Position numbers and translations under genes: made by a program. Positions 44,301 to 55,339 of a stretch of 64,000 nt of DNA are shown here, piece after piece. The first letter of the stretch is position 1. The number at the start of each line of letters is the position of its first letter. The stretch spans positions 62,001 to 126,000 of the forward strand of contig JAACJM010000070.1 in assembly GCA_013368315.1 (NCBI GenBank), in the 5' to 3' direction. The stretch comes from Tetrapyrgos nigripes (lineage: Eukaryota; Basidiomycota; Agaricomycetes; Agaricales; Campanellaceae). The notes under the pieces were generated by a model, which made no database searches, was not told where the DNA came from, and was given only the letters and a program-made list of their open reading frames with translations.

Positions 44301-44626
44301 TTGGAAATGCACTACAGGCTGCAAGCCGTAGTGGGCATCTAGAGGTTGTGAGAGCACTCCTTGAAAAAGGAGCTGATGTCAATGCACAGGGTGGATTTTT
44401 TGGAAATGCACTACAGGCTGCAAGCTGGAATGGGCATCTAGAGGTTGTAAGAGCACTCCTTGAAAAAGGAGCTGATGTCAATGCACAGGGTGGAGAATAT
44501 GCAAATGCACTACAGGCTGCAAGCTCTTGGGGGCATCTAGAGGTTGTGAGAGCACTCCTTGAAAAAGGAGCTGATGTCAATACACAGGGTGGAGAATATG
44601 CAAATGATGTGTATGACTCAGATTGA
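41314..44626 (+). CDS. NACHT-ankyrin NLR-like protein with highly homogenised repeats
   Basis: A STAND/NLR-type receptor, the class used in fungi for heterokaryon incompatibility and innate immunity. Exon 1 (ATG 41314) gives MFNQASQFTITQSPITVIGG and NQINQS. Later exons give the linker NPFENFYSAEQKIVQGTGTW, the P-loop GKAGSGKTFL spanning two introns, Walker B VYIIIDALDEC, and FVFVSSRPH. After an intron at 42333-42394 come KALKSLPKTLQETYAKILEQ, LLFAYRPLTVGEIQHIL and LAHPSVKDYLLSEAAM, the winged-helix-like part. From about 43160 follow 14 ankyrin units of 33 aa (HLEVVRALLEKGADVNAQGG, then x-Y-G-N-A-L-Q-A-A-S-x-x-G). Three single-base insertions within about 70 bp (near 43366, 43408, 43430) cancel out, and one base is missing at 44139, so the array is open only in pieces. 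Stop TGA 44624-44626. It may be intact in reality (repeat consensus error) or a pseudogene. Confidence 0.88.
43153..44600 (+). repeat. Ankyrin repeat array: 14 units of 99 bp
   Basis: GAGGTTGTGAGAGCACTCC recurs with a 99-bp period at 43252, 43351, 43453, 43552, 43651, 43750, 43849, 43948, 44047, 44145, 44244, 44343, 44442 and 44541. Outliers are the 102-bp spacing at unit 3 and the 98-bp spacing at unit 10. Differences between units concentrate in the codon after GGTGGA (E, F, K, Y, H), the next Tyr/Phe, and the two codons after GCAAGC (RS, YN, DN, KN, CN, RN, HS, WN, SW). Confidence 0.95.
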
Positions 44627-45512
44627 AATGCATTTAGCTTCTATAACCTCTAAATTTCAAAATATGAATGTACAGACTGAAATGTTAACTATATAAACTT
44701 TCACAAGAAATGGTTATGTTCTCCAGTTGTTTCTGGTATCTGCTAGTACCACAAGGATTTAGTACTCACTTTTTCAAAACTACGCAATCTATTTACCAAC
44801 TTGTGTTCTTGTGTTTTGATTGTTGACAAAATTTGAAAATATTTATTTAAAAAATGCAGCAGGACAATGACAATACCACAGTGTAGGTATGTATATGCAC
44901 GGCAAGTTTAGCATTTAGGCCTATCTTAGGCTATCAGTTACTGCAATGATGATATATTCCCGCAGCTACTGTCTACATGATATAGCATGCAAGATTCTCG
45001 AGCGAAAAGCAGTTTTTTTTAGCTTATACTGTCAGCAAAGAGTTTGTACAACTGTCTTTTCCGAAGGGGTATTTGAGTTGTGAAATGAGTTTACCGTGTT
45101 TCCAATCATCTACGTGGCCTTTCGAGGCTACGGTAAGGCCTGATTTGAGCCTCGTAGAAGGTTAGTATCTCCTGATGCGCAGTAAACAGAAGCTAGTACT
45201 TTTTTAAATGCCAGGATTTCTCGCAATTTTGCTTTATAACGGACCAATGCCCGCAGCCAATCTCATTTACCGGCAAATGAGATCTACTTAGTCGCTTTTG
45301 TACAGAAAAGCTTGACCAAAACATAGGTTCGGGGACCTCGGAAAAGCTGTCTGATACCCGTCTCGTATCTTACCTGCGTTGCCAAGACTTCCGGAAGTAA
45401 CAAATGTAAACATAGACGCTTTCTGATTTCAGCGTGCTTTACACTTTGTTTTTCTCGTCTCTGTGTTTAACTCTGGGGGAATACAACTACAACCCACACA
45501 CTAGCGCGTTGG
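44627..45512. other. Intergenic, AT-rich
   Basis: No gene is supported. The stretch 45390-45415 (CCGGAAGTAACAAATGTAAACA) resembles 51708-51728 and 29489-29511 in the duplicated block, a short dispersed sequence of unknown meaning. Confidence 0.4.
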
Positions 45513-48206
45513 GTGCGCAGTCGTCTACACTTCTCGTATAGTCTTCCGGTTCGGCATCTAGTCCGTCCTATTCTTCGCGTTATGATCCCCACTTCCATGC
45601 GCACTCTCCACCTCTACCTCCACCTCCACATGTTGCACCCCCACGCCCAGCATCCCCTCGCCCTCGTACAAAGCCATCTCTTCCCAACCCTCAACCCGGT
45701 TGGAACATCCTCTGATGCCAGAAAGCAGTTGATATTGGATTTAAATGGACGTTGGTCTATAGAGCACCGCCTAGGAAGAAGGATTTTTATGGGCAGAAAC
45801 ACGATAAACGTGGTGATGGATCTGCGGAGCAGGGTGCGAGACGGGCTGGGAAGCAGAGGGGTAAGGCGAAGAGGGATAGAGACACCAACACGGATCCCGA
45901 TGCCCCCGAGAAAGACGTCTTCCTGCCCCACACCTTCACCTGTACCTTTACCCGCACCCGCACCTCCACGGCCAGCTGACGGGAACTGGGACTCCTACAC
46001 CGACCCACTCTACCTCTCCCAACGTCCCCTTCGTCTCACTCATCTCTGCCCTTACATCCCCAACTATTCCACGAAGAAACATGTAAATGGTTGGACGTTA
46101 TGGTTTCGAGTTCGCCGCAGCCGCATAGCGTGAGGCATATGGTTGGGAAGGTGTTTGGTTCTAGAGGTGGGGGTGGGACGAAGGGTGGGGCAAGAGGTGG
46201 GGGGTATTTGGGGAATTACGAGGAGAGTCGTCCCGCTGGTGATGGAGGGGCTGACGCTGACGCGAAGAAGAACGAGAATACGAAGAACAGAAATCAGGTC
46301 TAATAGCATGGGCTCGGGATACACTCGATTTGGATCAAGCTGCATATGGTGAGTTTTGAGTTTTATTTTGTTATCGTTTCTGTTTCAGAACTCGACTCTT
46401 TGCGTTTGCATTTTATGCGTTCTGGCTTATTTTTATTGCCTGCTGAGACCCCTTTCTTTTTTTTTTTGGTTTGGTTTGGCGGGTCGCTTTTTGGTTTCGT
46501 GTTCGGTTTTGGTTTTGGTTTTCTTTCCGTTCTCGTTCTCGTTTTCGTTTCCGGTTTTGTCTTTCTTTCCTCTTTTTTGCCGTTTCGTTTCATCTTTCGT
46601 CTCGTCTCGTCTGATGAAAAAAATGTCACTGACCACAATGTCTTTCATTATTAAATTTACAGACACCAAAACCCAAACTACAAGACCTCGATAAACCTTG
46701 GGAGAAGCTTACGCCTTTGATACCGGGAAATGAGTTCCTTACCGAGATGAAGACGGGAGCAGGAGCAGACGGAGACGCAGGAGGTGCAGCAGCAGACGCA
46801 GCAGCAGATACGACGACGACACTACCTGTTGACCCGATGTTAACAACGGCCTCAACACTGGCTGAAATCGAAGACACCACTCTCCCCACTACACCTACGC
46901 CCCCCTCTCACTCTTGCTCCCCGTCTTGCTCTTACTCTCACCACCACCGCCGCCGCTGTTCCTTCCTCTTTCCCTGCATCTGCGTCTGAAGAAAAAGGAC
47001 TCCACCCAAAGTCCACCCCACCACATATCATACCCGGGCCAACGCCCCCACCCCACCACATACTACCCCAACGCCAACACCAACGCCCCACCCCCCCCAT
47101 ACACCCACTCCCCCCTCACAACCCTCCTCCTAGACGATTACCCCCTCAAAGCACGTTTACAACCCTATACCCGTTTTTGCATACCAGAGTACTCTAGGGA
47201 TGTCTGGGTTATGTGGGTCCTTTCTGGTGCTGAGGGGGGTAAAGGTGGGAACGGTGTTAACGGGGATAAAAGTCATAAAGGTGATGGTGAAGGCGAAGGT
47301 GCTGGTGGGGGGCGTGTCGACGCCGACACTGTTCCAGGTACCACTATGGGCGTGGGCATGGGTGCCAAATCTGCAGCAGGTTCAGGAGAGAGAACGAGAA
47401 GAAGGGAGAGGAATCCAAGCCACGGATGGACCTACCGAAATCGAAATTCCCACTGACGAAGACGCAGTAACCGAAGACGTCGTAGCAAACACCTCCACCT
47501 ACACTTCCACCGACTCTCCTTGTCCCCACCGTCCCCACCGACCCCAACTCCCCTGCTATTGTTACAAAGCTGAAACGCAAGAGAACGTTGAACGATATGG
47601 GGTTTACGGCGGATATCTCACTACCGCCTCTACCGCCTCTACGTCTACCTCTTTAGTCAAGGGGGATTTTCTTCAAACGTCGACTCCAACACCAACATTG
47701 GCCTCATTCTTCAAAAAACCAAATCTTCTCTATCTGATATGTCGATTCCGGCAGATCCTAGATCCTCTGCGTCTGTGAAGACGATTGCGAGATCGTTGGT
47801 GACGGTGACCAGATTGCGAATTCGAATTGGGGTGGTGGGGCTGTTGGTGGGACTATGGATATGGATATTAGTATGGACGGCCATGGTCTTTACGACGGGA
47901 TGCCGCCTCCCCCTCCATCCTCCACCGTTATTGTACTTGTTATTGTCACCGTTACTGCTACCGCTTCACACTACGGCTTTGTCAATGGAGGTGTCAATGG
48001 GGGTGCAAACGCAAACGATAATCCGGGCAGGGATAAAAATAAAAGTATCCCTCGATTCTCGAAAGTACGACGAGACCATAGTAGCCGTTGTCGGGGTATT
48101 AGACGCTATCAAGTCGGAAAATAATGTTGCGGCGTGGATGAGGGGAAAGGGGATTTTTACTGTGGTTGGGGAAGATGATGGCTATGGCAAAAGTGTCGGG
48201 AATTAG
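45513..48206 (+). pseudogene. FCP1-homology (NLI-interacting-factor) phosphatase-like gene, reading frame disrupted
   Basis: Recognisable FCP1/NIF landmarks occur in order. SSDARKQLILDLNG near 45690-45748 carries the DxN(G)T-type catalytic start, completed in another frame as TLVYRAPPRKKDFYG. Near 46066 comes LFHEETCKWLDVMVSSSPQP followed by HSVRHMVGKVFG. Near 46300 comes AWARDTLDLDQAAYG, then after an intron QDLDKPWEKLTPLIPGNEFL. Near 47120 comes TLLLDDYPLKARLQPYTRF, CIPEYSRDVW, and at 48075 the C-terminus TIVAVVGVLDAIKSENNVAA. Family members dephosphorylate Ser residues, for instance on the RNA polymerase II tail. The Pro-rich N-terminus and the part after DLNG share a frame while the segment between them is in another, so two indels nearly compensate; further shifts occur near 46060. 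Long Ala/Thr and Gly-rich inserts separate the conserved blocks. Broken as read; the start is not certain. Confidence 0.65.
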
Positions 48207-48447
48207 AGTAAGAATGGGACAGGGATTAGAGAAAGTACCGGTACCAAACTGACCAATTCGTTGCCAGCTCTTCGCTGTTGACCGTCAACAAAGCGTTGAA
48301 GTTGAATGAGAACAAAATGAGAATACTAAAGAATGGCCGGAGGAATCAGGGCAACCGGCGTATCTTCAGGGTTGCCCAATAGAATTATCCCTCGAGCCTT
48401 CCGCCTTATCTCAGGCTTTCACCGCTACCACCATCACATCCACGATG

Positions 48448-49815
48448 ATGTCCTCAACTAACCGAGTCCTAACAAGTCCACCCGGCGACACCTGTTTCAA
48501 CAGAGGTGTCCAGCATACAGGAACTCCTGCTGGGACGACGGAGAAGATTGGTGGGATTCCGACATATGTGTCTTAACCTCCTTCCTCAAGTGGAGTTGGT
48601 GGAGGAGGAGGGGGAAGGAAAGTGATTCTATACCTCGCAGACGTATATGGACCGTTTTATTTGAATAATCAGTTGGTTCAGGATTATTTTGCGGAGGGCG
48701 GTGAGTATTTATTTGAGCACTTTTTGGTTTTGACTTTTTCCCCAACGGTCGTTGTATACATTTTCAAGTCCTTAAGCTTGTTTGCTCTACAGTACATGTA
48801 CTTAACGCGGTATTCTTGACCTCGTAGGTTTCCAAGTCCTAGGAATTGACTACTTTGACGGAGACCCCGTCCATAAGCACACCGAAGCGGATTTTGATCG
48901 ATCGGCTTGGATAGCAAATGCGAAGAAGAGAGCAGGGGAGTGGGTTCCGAAGTGGTTTAAAGCTGCGAAGGAGATTTATGGTATGTGTGCATGCATGGTT
49001 CTGCTCAACTGCAGTACGGTGTTGAGCCTCTGTCATATCATCATGTACAGGTTCAGATGCGAAGTATTGTGTTGTCGGTATGTGTCCTTCACACACATGC
49101 TCGTTCACATGATGCATGCCAGTGTTCTAAGTTCATCCGTATTGGCTTCTGATACGCCTTCGCGTTTACAGGATACTGTTTCGGTGGACCACATGCACTT
49201 GGATTCACCAATTCAGATGAATTCGTTGCAGGTGAGGTGGTTTTTGGTGTATATATGCGTTGGAAATTTGACTCGGGATCGAAATCTCTCATTCATTGTG
49301 CATCGTCGATTTTAACTGCTTTTGCACACCCTGCGTTCTTGAATGAGGATCATTTCCGTACTATAAAGAGTACGTCTACTACCCCATCCGTTCAAATTTG
49401 TGATTTTGCTCAATATCTCTTTGTACAGAGCCGTTGTTCTTGTCCTGTGCTGGTACGCATACGTGCATATATATGTGTTCCAGTGTTCATGATTTCCCAT
49501 TTTTTTTATTGTTCTATGCTAGAAACCGACCACACATTCCCCTTGAATCCCGTCGTCGTGCCGAAGACATCTTGGTCGAAGTCAAGGCAAAGTATTACAT
49601 TCAGGTGTTTTCGGGTGTAAAGCACGGGTTTGCAGTGAGAGGAGATCCGGAGGTAGGGGATGAACGTGAGTGTTTAAATTTGGACATGCGTACGCTCTAC
49701 GACATACTCCTCATTCTGATCATACGCATTTCCAGGTTGTGCGAAAGAAGAATCAGCACGAGGTATTCTTGTTTGGTTCAATCGGTTTACGGAGGAGGCG
49801 GCGAAGGCGAAGTGA
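48448..49815 (+). pseudogene. Dienelactone-hydrolase-like gene, inactivated copy
   Basis: Same exon plan as the gene at 26220. Codon 43 (GAG, Glu) has become TAA at 48574-48576, ending the protein after MSSTNRVLTSPPGDTCFNRG and 22 more residues. A C run of five is shortened to four at 49539-49542 (CACATTCCCCTTG), which shifts the frame after the Asp of the triad. WAKEES is changed to CAKEES. The catalytic Cys and His codons are still present. Two independent lesions make this a convincing pseudogene rather than a sequencing artefact. Confidence 0.9.
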
Positions 49816-50502
49816 GCATTTAACTGAGACTGGATATGAGAAGTAACTGCGTGTACAATAGTATTATTGGTAAGACCGCTGCTTCAGTGGTAATGGCGAA
49901 GAGTAGATTGTAAAGTTGTGTAAATGTAAAGTAAAGAAGTTTGCAAGAAGTTGAAGGGCAAAGAATCCCTCTTTGTACAGTGAATGCGTGTACTGATGGT
50001 GCTCGAGATGCAGTCATGAGTAGTTTCGGAGTAGTTTCAAATTTAAGGACTCGTTCAGAGACGCATATACCCAGGATGCAGGAGCACATAGGCGCATATA
50101 TGCGCTCCATTCTGCTTGTATCACCATGAAACTCGACAAAATACTTCCTCCGGTATCTTCATTCTGTAGAACTCATGTAGACTACAGCCCTGCTCCAAGA
50201 AGACCGAGAAAAGTCACTCTATCGAGAAATAGGGGTCAACGAAGCCATATATAGGGTCATTCCCACGACCCTGATTAATTAAAAGAAAATCGAAGAACCG
50301 TTGCCGCATCCAAACCCCGACATCCGAAGGGATATAAAATGGAGGGAAATTGGAAAGACCTCTTCATTCTTCACCACCATCCCTTGTCGCCTCGTTGCCC
50401 TTGTTTGTGGTTTCGTGCCTTCGTCCCCTCATCCTCTCGACCACCAAGTTCTTGGCTTACACCGTTGCGACGCGTCTCTATACATCCTACCGCCGCGTCA
50501 TG

Positions 50503-51242
50503 ATGCCCAAAGTTCCCTCTAGTAAGCAAGCATCTCTTCCTCCTCCTCTTCCTTCCTGCCTGTCTATTTCTTCTCCTCGTCCTCTGTGACATTCTTGACG
50601 CGTCCTGACTGATTGTTGACGCGTCTTCTTTATCCAGCTTCCACCTCTTCCAAGTCCTAGCAAGGCTACTAAGGATAAGCCTGGCGAGTGTCGTCTCCGT
50701 CTCCACCTATCAAGGACGTGTCGCTAGCATCGTTGCCGCGTGCCATTACCCATCATCTTTGTACAACGTTCTTCGTCGCCGCGTCGCGTCATCTTCCTTC
50801 TCTCATCTATCCATATGCATCGTCATTCATCTACACTATACTAACAACGCGTTTCTACCATCTAGCCGGCGAAAAGAAGCAAAAACGTCCTCCATCCGCG
50901 TACAACCTCTACATCAAGAACAATTCTGCGAAATGGAAGGAAGAAAACCCGGGAAAGAAGCAATCTGAGATGATGAAAGAGGTACGTCGTCTTCATCTTC
51001 GTGACTGCTTCCATCTATCACCATGCCATGGCTCTCATCCGAAAACCAAGAACGTCTCACTGACTGACATTTCCCATACACAGATGGCCGTGCTGTGGAA
51101 AGACGCGGACGAAAACCCCAACAAGGGCCGAGAACCAAAGCCTAAGAAGAAATCTGACTCGGCCCGGGCCACTGTTGCGAAGGACGCGGCTAGTTCCTCT
51201 CCGCCTCCTTCGTCGCCGGGGTTGGCTAGCAGCGATGATTGA
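50503..51242 (+). pseudogene. Small HMG-box gene, inactivated copy
   Basis: Copy of the gene at 28281. A 2-bp deletion in exon 2 (TCCAAGTCCTAG against TCCAAGTCCTCTAG) creates TAG at 50658-50660 immediately after STSTSSKS. The following splice donor is changed from GTGAGT to GCGAGT at about 50685. A 3-bp in-frame deletion removes one Lys in the KPKKKK linker. The HMG box itself is unchanged. Truncation before the box means that no DNA-binding protein can be made. Confidence 0.88.
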
Positions 51243-52677
51243 CGCCGATGCTGTTGACACAAGTCTTTGTATGCATGGTGAGTGTTCGCCATTGAGTATA
51301 TGCGCACATATAGCTGATGTTTCGTCTCTTTTCTAGTTGCCTGAATGTTTTTATATCTTACTCTGTTGTCGCACCTAATGGACATTCGCTGGGACCCATT
51401 GTTCTCTTCTTGCGCCCTTACTCTATCTTGCATGTCACTATGCTTTCGATGATCCTTTGCATGTTACCCTACTGTACCCAAATTGTACCACTATTATCCT
51501 ACATCCTCATTTCCTGCTGTTTGATGTTTGATGTTTTCCTTTTTCTTTTGCTGGAATGGAGAATATGATACGTCGTAGGATTTCCAAATGCCATATTCTT
51601 TGCGTGCTAATTGGTCGCCTTTTCTTTGTCTGTCGTTCTCAGACGTTGCTCATAGCCGCCTCTGACGACTTTGTCCGCGTGGCTGTGCTTGGAAGGTATC
51701 CCATTCCGAAAGTAACAAATGTAAACAGAAGCAACTCGCACTTTCTGTTGAAGTCATACAACGTGCTGTGCTGTGCAACATTATCCTAGGATTCCTCTTA
51801 TCTTGAAGCTCAATGATTTGATTGCTTTGCGAGTAACACTCTTCCTGTCGCATTTGTTTTCAACCTTGGATCTTAGATTTTACTGGAATTGATACCAAAT
51901 TGATAAGGTAAGTAATGTAGTATTACGACCAAGTGCTTGTCCACTTGGTCACGTAACAGGATCTTTTGACTGGGTTAGGTGTCCAAGTGCATTACACGTT
52001 ATGTGAGATATAGGTGGCCTTTGGCTGCCTGCCAAAATTGTGAGTTCAGCACTGAGCTCTTGCTGACGCTCTCTTTTAGATCCTCTAGCGACCCAAAAAG
52101 TGTTACTGGATCCATCAGCTGGGTGTCTAGAGGGTGTTGGTATGCATTACAGACCAACGATCACAACCTTGGTGATTTATGGTCCTGGGAGTGGAATTAT
52201 AAGCGAAGTAATGGGACGACAGGGAGGTTATGTGGTTTGTCGGGACGTAGCTGCGTACAGGGCCATGTGGCTCGAGAGGAGTATGCGGGGAAAAAATCCC
52301 TAAGTAACGAAAAATCAAGGAGTAAGTTGGGAGTAAGAGTCGTTATGATGATAAGCAACATTGGAGGAGGAGCCCTCCAAGGGGAGACGAGTAGGAGGAT
52401 GACAGTCTGAGCATAACAACGAAGAGGGGAACAAGGAGTAATGGTAGCGCGATCGAGAGAATTTGCATTGTTCCTGACTTTTCTTTCTTTAATCCCATTT
52501 CAGTATCTTTCCAGGCTCGCCTTAGCTAACAACGTTTCTGAGTAGTTTTTCACAGATGGGAAACTGTACCATTCACTTAACTTACGCATTGCTGACTGGC
52601 TATATGTGTCTCTACTTCACTGATATCTTATCCCGTACACCTCAAGTGTTGCGAGAGGAAATAAATCAATAAGAAAA

Positions 52678-52926
52678 CTCCCCGAACCGAAGTAAGTTCG
52701 AGAAAAGAATCTAGTAGCTGAAAATGGTGCTGATTTATTGACTCTAGGGCAGACAGACCAAAGATAATCGAAACAGCGGATTCGAAAGAGATGAGGGCGA
52801 GTAGAGGCTTTCTGGGAAAGAGCTGGGAGGTTGGGATTTCAGTAGGATTCGACTTAGGCTGGGACTGGTGAAGTTGGAACTTGCTAGCTTGGTATTTTCA
52901 ATGCAAGTACTAGTATTTATACAAAA
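52678..52926. repeat. About 250-bp dispersed repeat, copy 2 (inside block B)
   Basis: Matches 30472-30719 as part of the segmental duplication. Confidence 0.75.
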
Positions 52927-53103
52927 TGAGGCTCGAGATCTGAGTCAATAAATAGCAAGGGAACAAAAGATATTGAGGTTCAAATGGGTAAGAGACAGAC
53001 ACAGAGGAGATGATAAGTATAAAAGGTGTGCTCGGAAAATAGGTATAAAACTCGTTCCAGCTGTGATACATGTATGAGTTTGATGGAGGATAGGATAAAT
53101 GAA

Positions 53104-53290
53104 TTGTGTTTTAAAAAGGGTTTTACAAAAATCTAATCATCGCCATGAGTTACGCCGTGAATTTCCTATTCCCTCTCTCTTATACCCATTGCGCAGGACC
53201 CCAGGGCTGTCCATTGCTTATCCCGTTCTTGATTTTCCCTATCCACTTCGGATTATTTCCCTACCTTAATATATCGACATTTATCTCTAT
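53104..53290 (+). repeat. Truncated Ngaro A repeat (187 bp)
   Basis: Starts TTGTGTTTTAAAAAGGGTTT like A1 and stops at CATTTATCTCTATA. At some differing sites (CCCGTTCTTG, CTACCTTAAT) it agrees with A2 better than with A1. Confidence 0.8.
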
Positions 53291-53543
53291 AACTCCCCGA
53301 ACTGAAGTAAGTTTGAGAAAAGAATCTAGTGGCTGAAAATGGTGCTGATTTATTGACTCTAGGGCAGACAGACCAAAGATAATCGAAACAGCGGATTCGA
53401 AAGAGATGAGAGGGCGAGTAGAGGCTTTCTGGGAAAGAGCTGGGAGGTTGGGATTTCAGTAGGATTTGACTTAGGCTGGGACTGGTGAAGTTGGAACTTG
53501 CTTACTTGGTATTTTCAATGCAAGTACTAGTATTTATACAAAA
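53291..53543. repeat. About 250-bp dispersed repeat, copy 3 (solo, at a junction)
   Basis: A third copy with GATGAGAGGGCGAG in place of GATGAGGGCGAG. It starts exactly where block B leaves the A repeat and ends where the Helitron terminus begins (ATACAAAA then CTCGCAGTG). Confidence 0.75.
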
Positions 53544-53723
53544 CTCGCAGTGACCCGTGCGATGCACGTCATAAGCTGCTGTCTACTTCACACGGAAGAG
53601 TCCATCATCGTAAGAAGGGGTACAAATGTGTATTGTGAAGTCTAGAACACTTAATTATAACATAAAACTAAGAGACTGATCTGAAAGCCACTTTCTGGAA
53701 TCATATAGTAAGTAGAGGAACAA

Positions 53724-54764
53724 TTAGGAAGAAGAGGCGGATGACCCCTGGTCGAGGTCCTGGGGGCTCAGTTTTCTCTTGGGTGCGGGACTCAGTGTGT
53801 AATCGCCATAGTTGAACTTCAGGCGTTTGTTGGCTGGAGTAGAAGGCCTTGTCGTTGATTTATCAATTTTTATTATAGGACCAAGTATACAGTGAAAACT
53901 CACCAGGAGTGGATGGCAGAGGAGGCAAAGATTTTCGGCTGGTTGGCGGGGCATAAGGACAACCGAGAAAGGTGACTTTATCGAGCTCCGCATCAAAGTG
54001 ATCAACCATCCCATCCGATGGCTTTCTGTGAACCATGTGAAGCCAACCTTCACAGCAAACATATGTCCCAATGCTAACCTTGGGTGGCCGATCGCTGGCC
54101 CATCGAGCAGTGTGCGGAACAACGTAGCTTACTGGGAAAATTGGGGAAGGGTTGGAAACAGGCACAGACTTAGCTTTCCCTTTGCCATTCTCATCCTTTA
54201 CTGGCTTAGGAAGCGAGACCTGCGTGTACACGTTGGGAGAGACCTCGATCTTCTTGTCCTCTGCAGTACGGTCATAAGAGGCAATGACTCCACAGACTGA
54301 GAGATACAGCTGGTGCTTTGGGTCTACACTGTCTACTGGAATCATCTGTCCACATGTAAATGAATGAATGAGCTGAACTCAGACTGCACATAGACAAAAG
54401 AAGAGCAAACCTCAACAATATCACTAGCGAGAACATAATCCTTGAGTTCCATCCCTTCACTGAGTCTAGTGGGATCGCAAAATTCCTCCATACAGGCAAT
54501 CTGAGGAAAGAAACCCAGTTAGTAAGAACGAAACAGAGATCAATAGGAAATTCTCACATTTACCCAGACGAAGTATGTGTGAGGGTCCTCAGGATCAAAG
54601 ATCATTTTGTCTGCATTGAAGTAGCGAAGTAGAGCAACAGATGCAGACTGAGAAGTCGGGTCATCATAGAAGAAGAAATGGGCATTGAAGAGGATGGATT
54701 GACCACCGTCAGAGCGTGCATTCTCCAAGACAGCAATCCCAGAAAGTGTAGCACAGCCAGACAT
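53724..54764 (-). CDS. Unrecognised multi-exon gene inside the Helitron remnant
   Basis: The ATG at 54764 gives MSGCATLSGIAVLENARSDG, then FNAHFFFYDDPTSQSASVAL, MIFDPEDPHTYFVWVN. A second exon has IACMEEFCDPTRLSEGMELK and DYVLASDIVE. A third has MIPVDSVDPKHQLYLSVCGV, IASYDRTAEDKKIEVSPNVY, SKPV-like linker, SIGTYVCCEGWLHMVHRKPS and VDHFDAELDKVTFLGCPYAP. The last exon gives TPANKRLKFNYGDYTLSPAP and a Lys/Ser-rich end DQGSSASSS (stop 53726-53724). Alternating short beta-prone segments would fit an OB-like fold, which would be reminiscent of RPA-like partners of some Helitrons, but I do not recognise a family. The frame is open through all exons with canonical splice sites, suggesting recent constraint. 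Function unknown. Confidence 0.55.
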
Positions 54765-55339
54765 AATGATAGAGTTATTGAGAGAGATGCGAGAAGAGAA
54801 ATGAGAAGAGAGTAGAGAGTAGAGAAGCTCTAGGTCTTGCAGATTGCAGTCAGAGCATAGGGCTTTTATAGCTGAATCGTACATCAATGAAGTCACTTCC
54901 AGAATTCTCATCGAAAATTCAGGAAACTTGTGGAAAAATGTAGGGAGTGCCCAAGCAAGGACATATACCAGTTCGGAGCATAGCGCGTCGAAGTGAAAGG
55001 CAACTCTTACGCAAATGCATGTGATCATGTTGTGAGTTACATCAAAATGAAAATTCGAGAACCGTCACTAAAAATAATCATGTCGCTGAACATCAGGGAA
55101 AGTGTCCATCAGGATAGGAAAGAAAAAGGGGATCTCTCCAGGGACTCATCCGCAGGAGACTACGAAAAGCAGCGGTTAAACAAAACCAGCCAACGTTTCG
55201 GCATAGAAGCTGAGCTCAACGTGGAGCAGAAGTGGAAAGGGAATTCTTGACGCCAGACACTGCACACATGGATGGAATTTGAGACACTAAAGAGCTTCTT
55301 TCACTGTTGTCAACTAAAAAGCTATGTACATTAATTTGA
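54765..55339. other. Spacer inside the Helitron remnant
   Basis: The 5' flank of the cargo gene; open frames (for example 54993-55250 plus) have no recognisable content. Confidence 0.35.

Larger units (their letters stand above)
48399..53291 (+). repeat. Segmental duplication, copy B (partner of 26172-31082)
   Basis: Direct copy of the 4.9-kb block, offset by about 22.2 kb, nearly identical along its whole length including non-coding parts. It ends within the Ngaro A1 repeat (after 187 bp), where it joins a third copy of the 250-bp repeat. Both genes inside are inactivated. Confidence 0.92.

Noticed and set aside
43421..44580. Minus-strand repetitive frames (ALTSAPFSRSALTTSRCPL units)
   Set aside because: Exact antisense of the ankyrin array; the periodicity copies the 99-bp repeat and the ankyrin reading has a coherent NACHT gene upstream.
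43153..44600. CRISPR-like array of regular repeats
   Set aside because: Units are 99 bp with no unique spacers, code for ankyrin repeats, and the organism is a fungus.
46356..46694. Phe/Val/Leu-rich frames resembling a membrane protein
   Set aside because: They arise from a T-rich intron-like tract (TTTTGG/CTCGTT repeats) between two exons of the FCP1-like gene.
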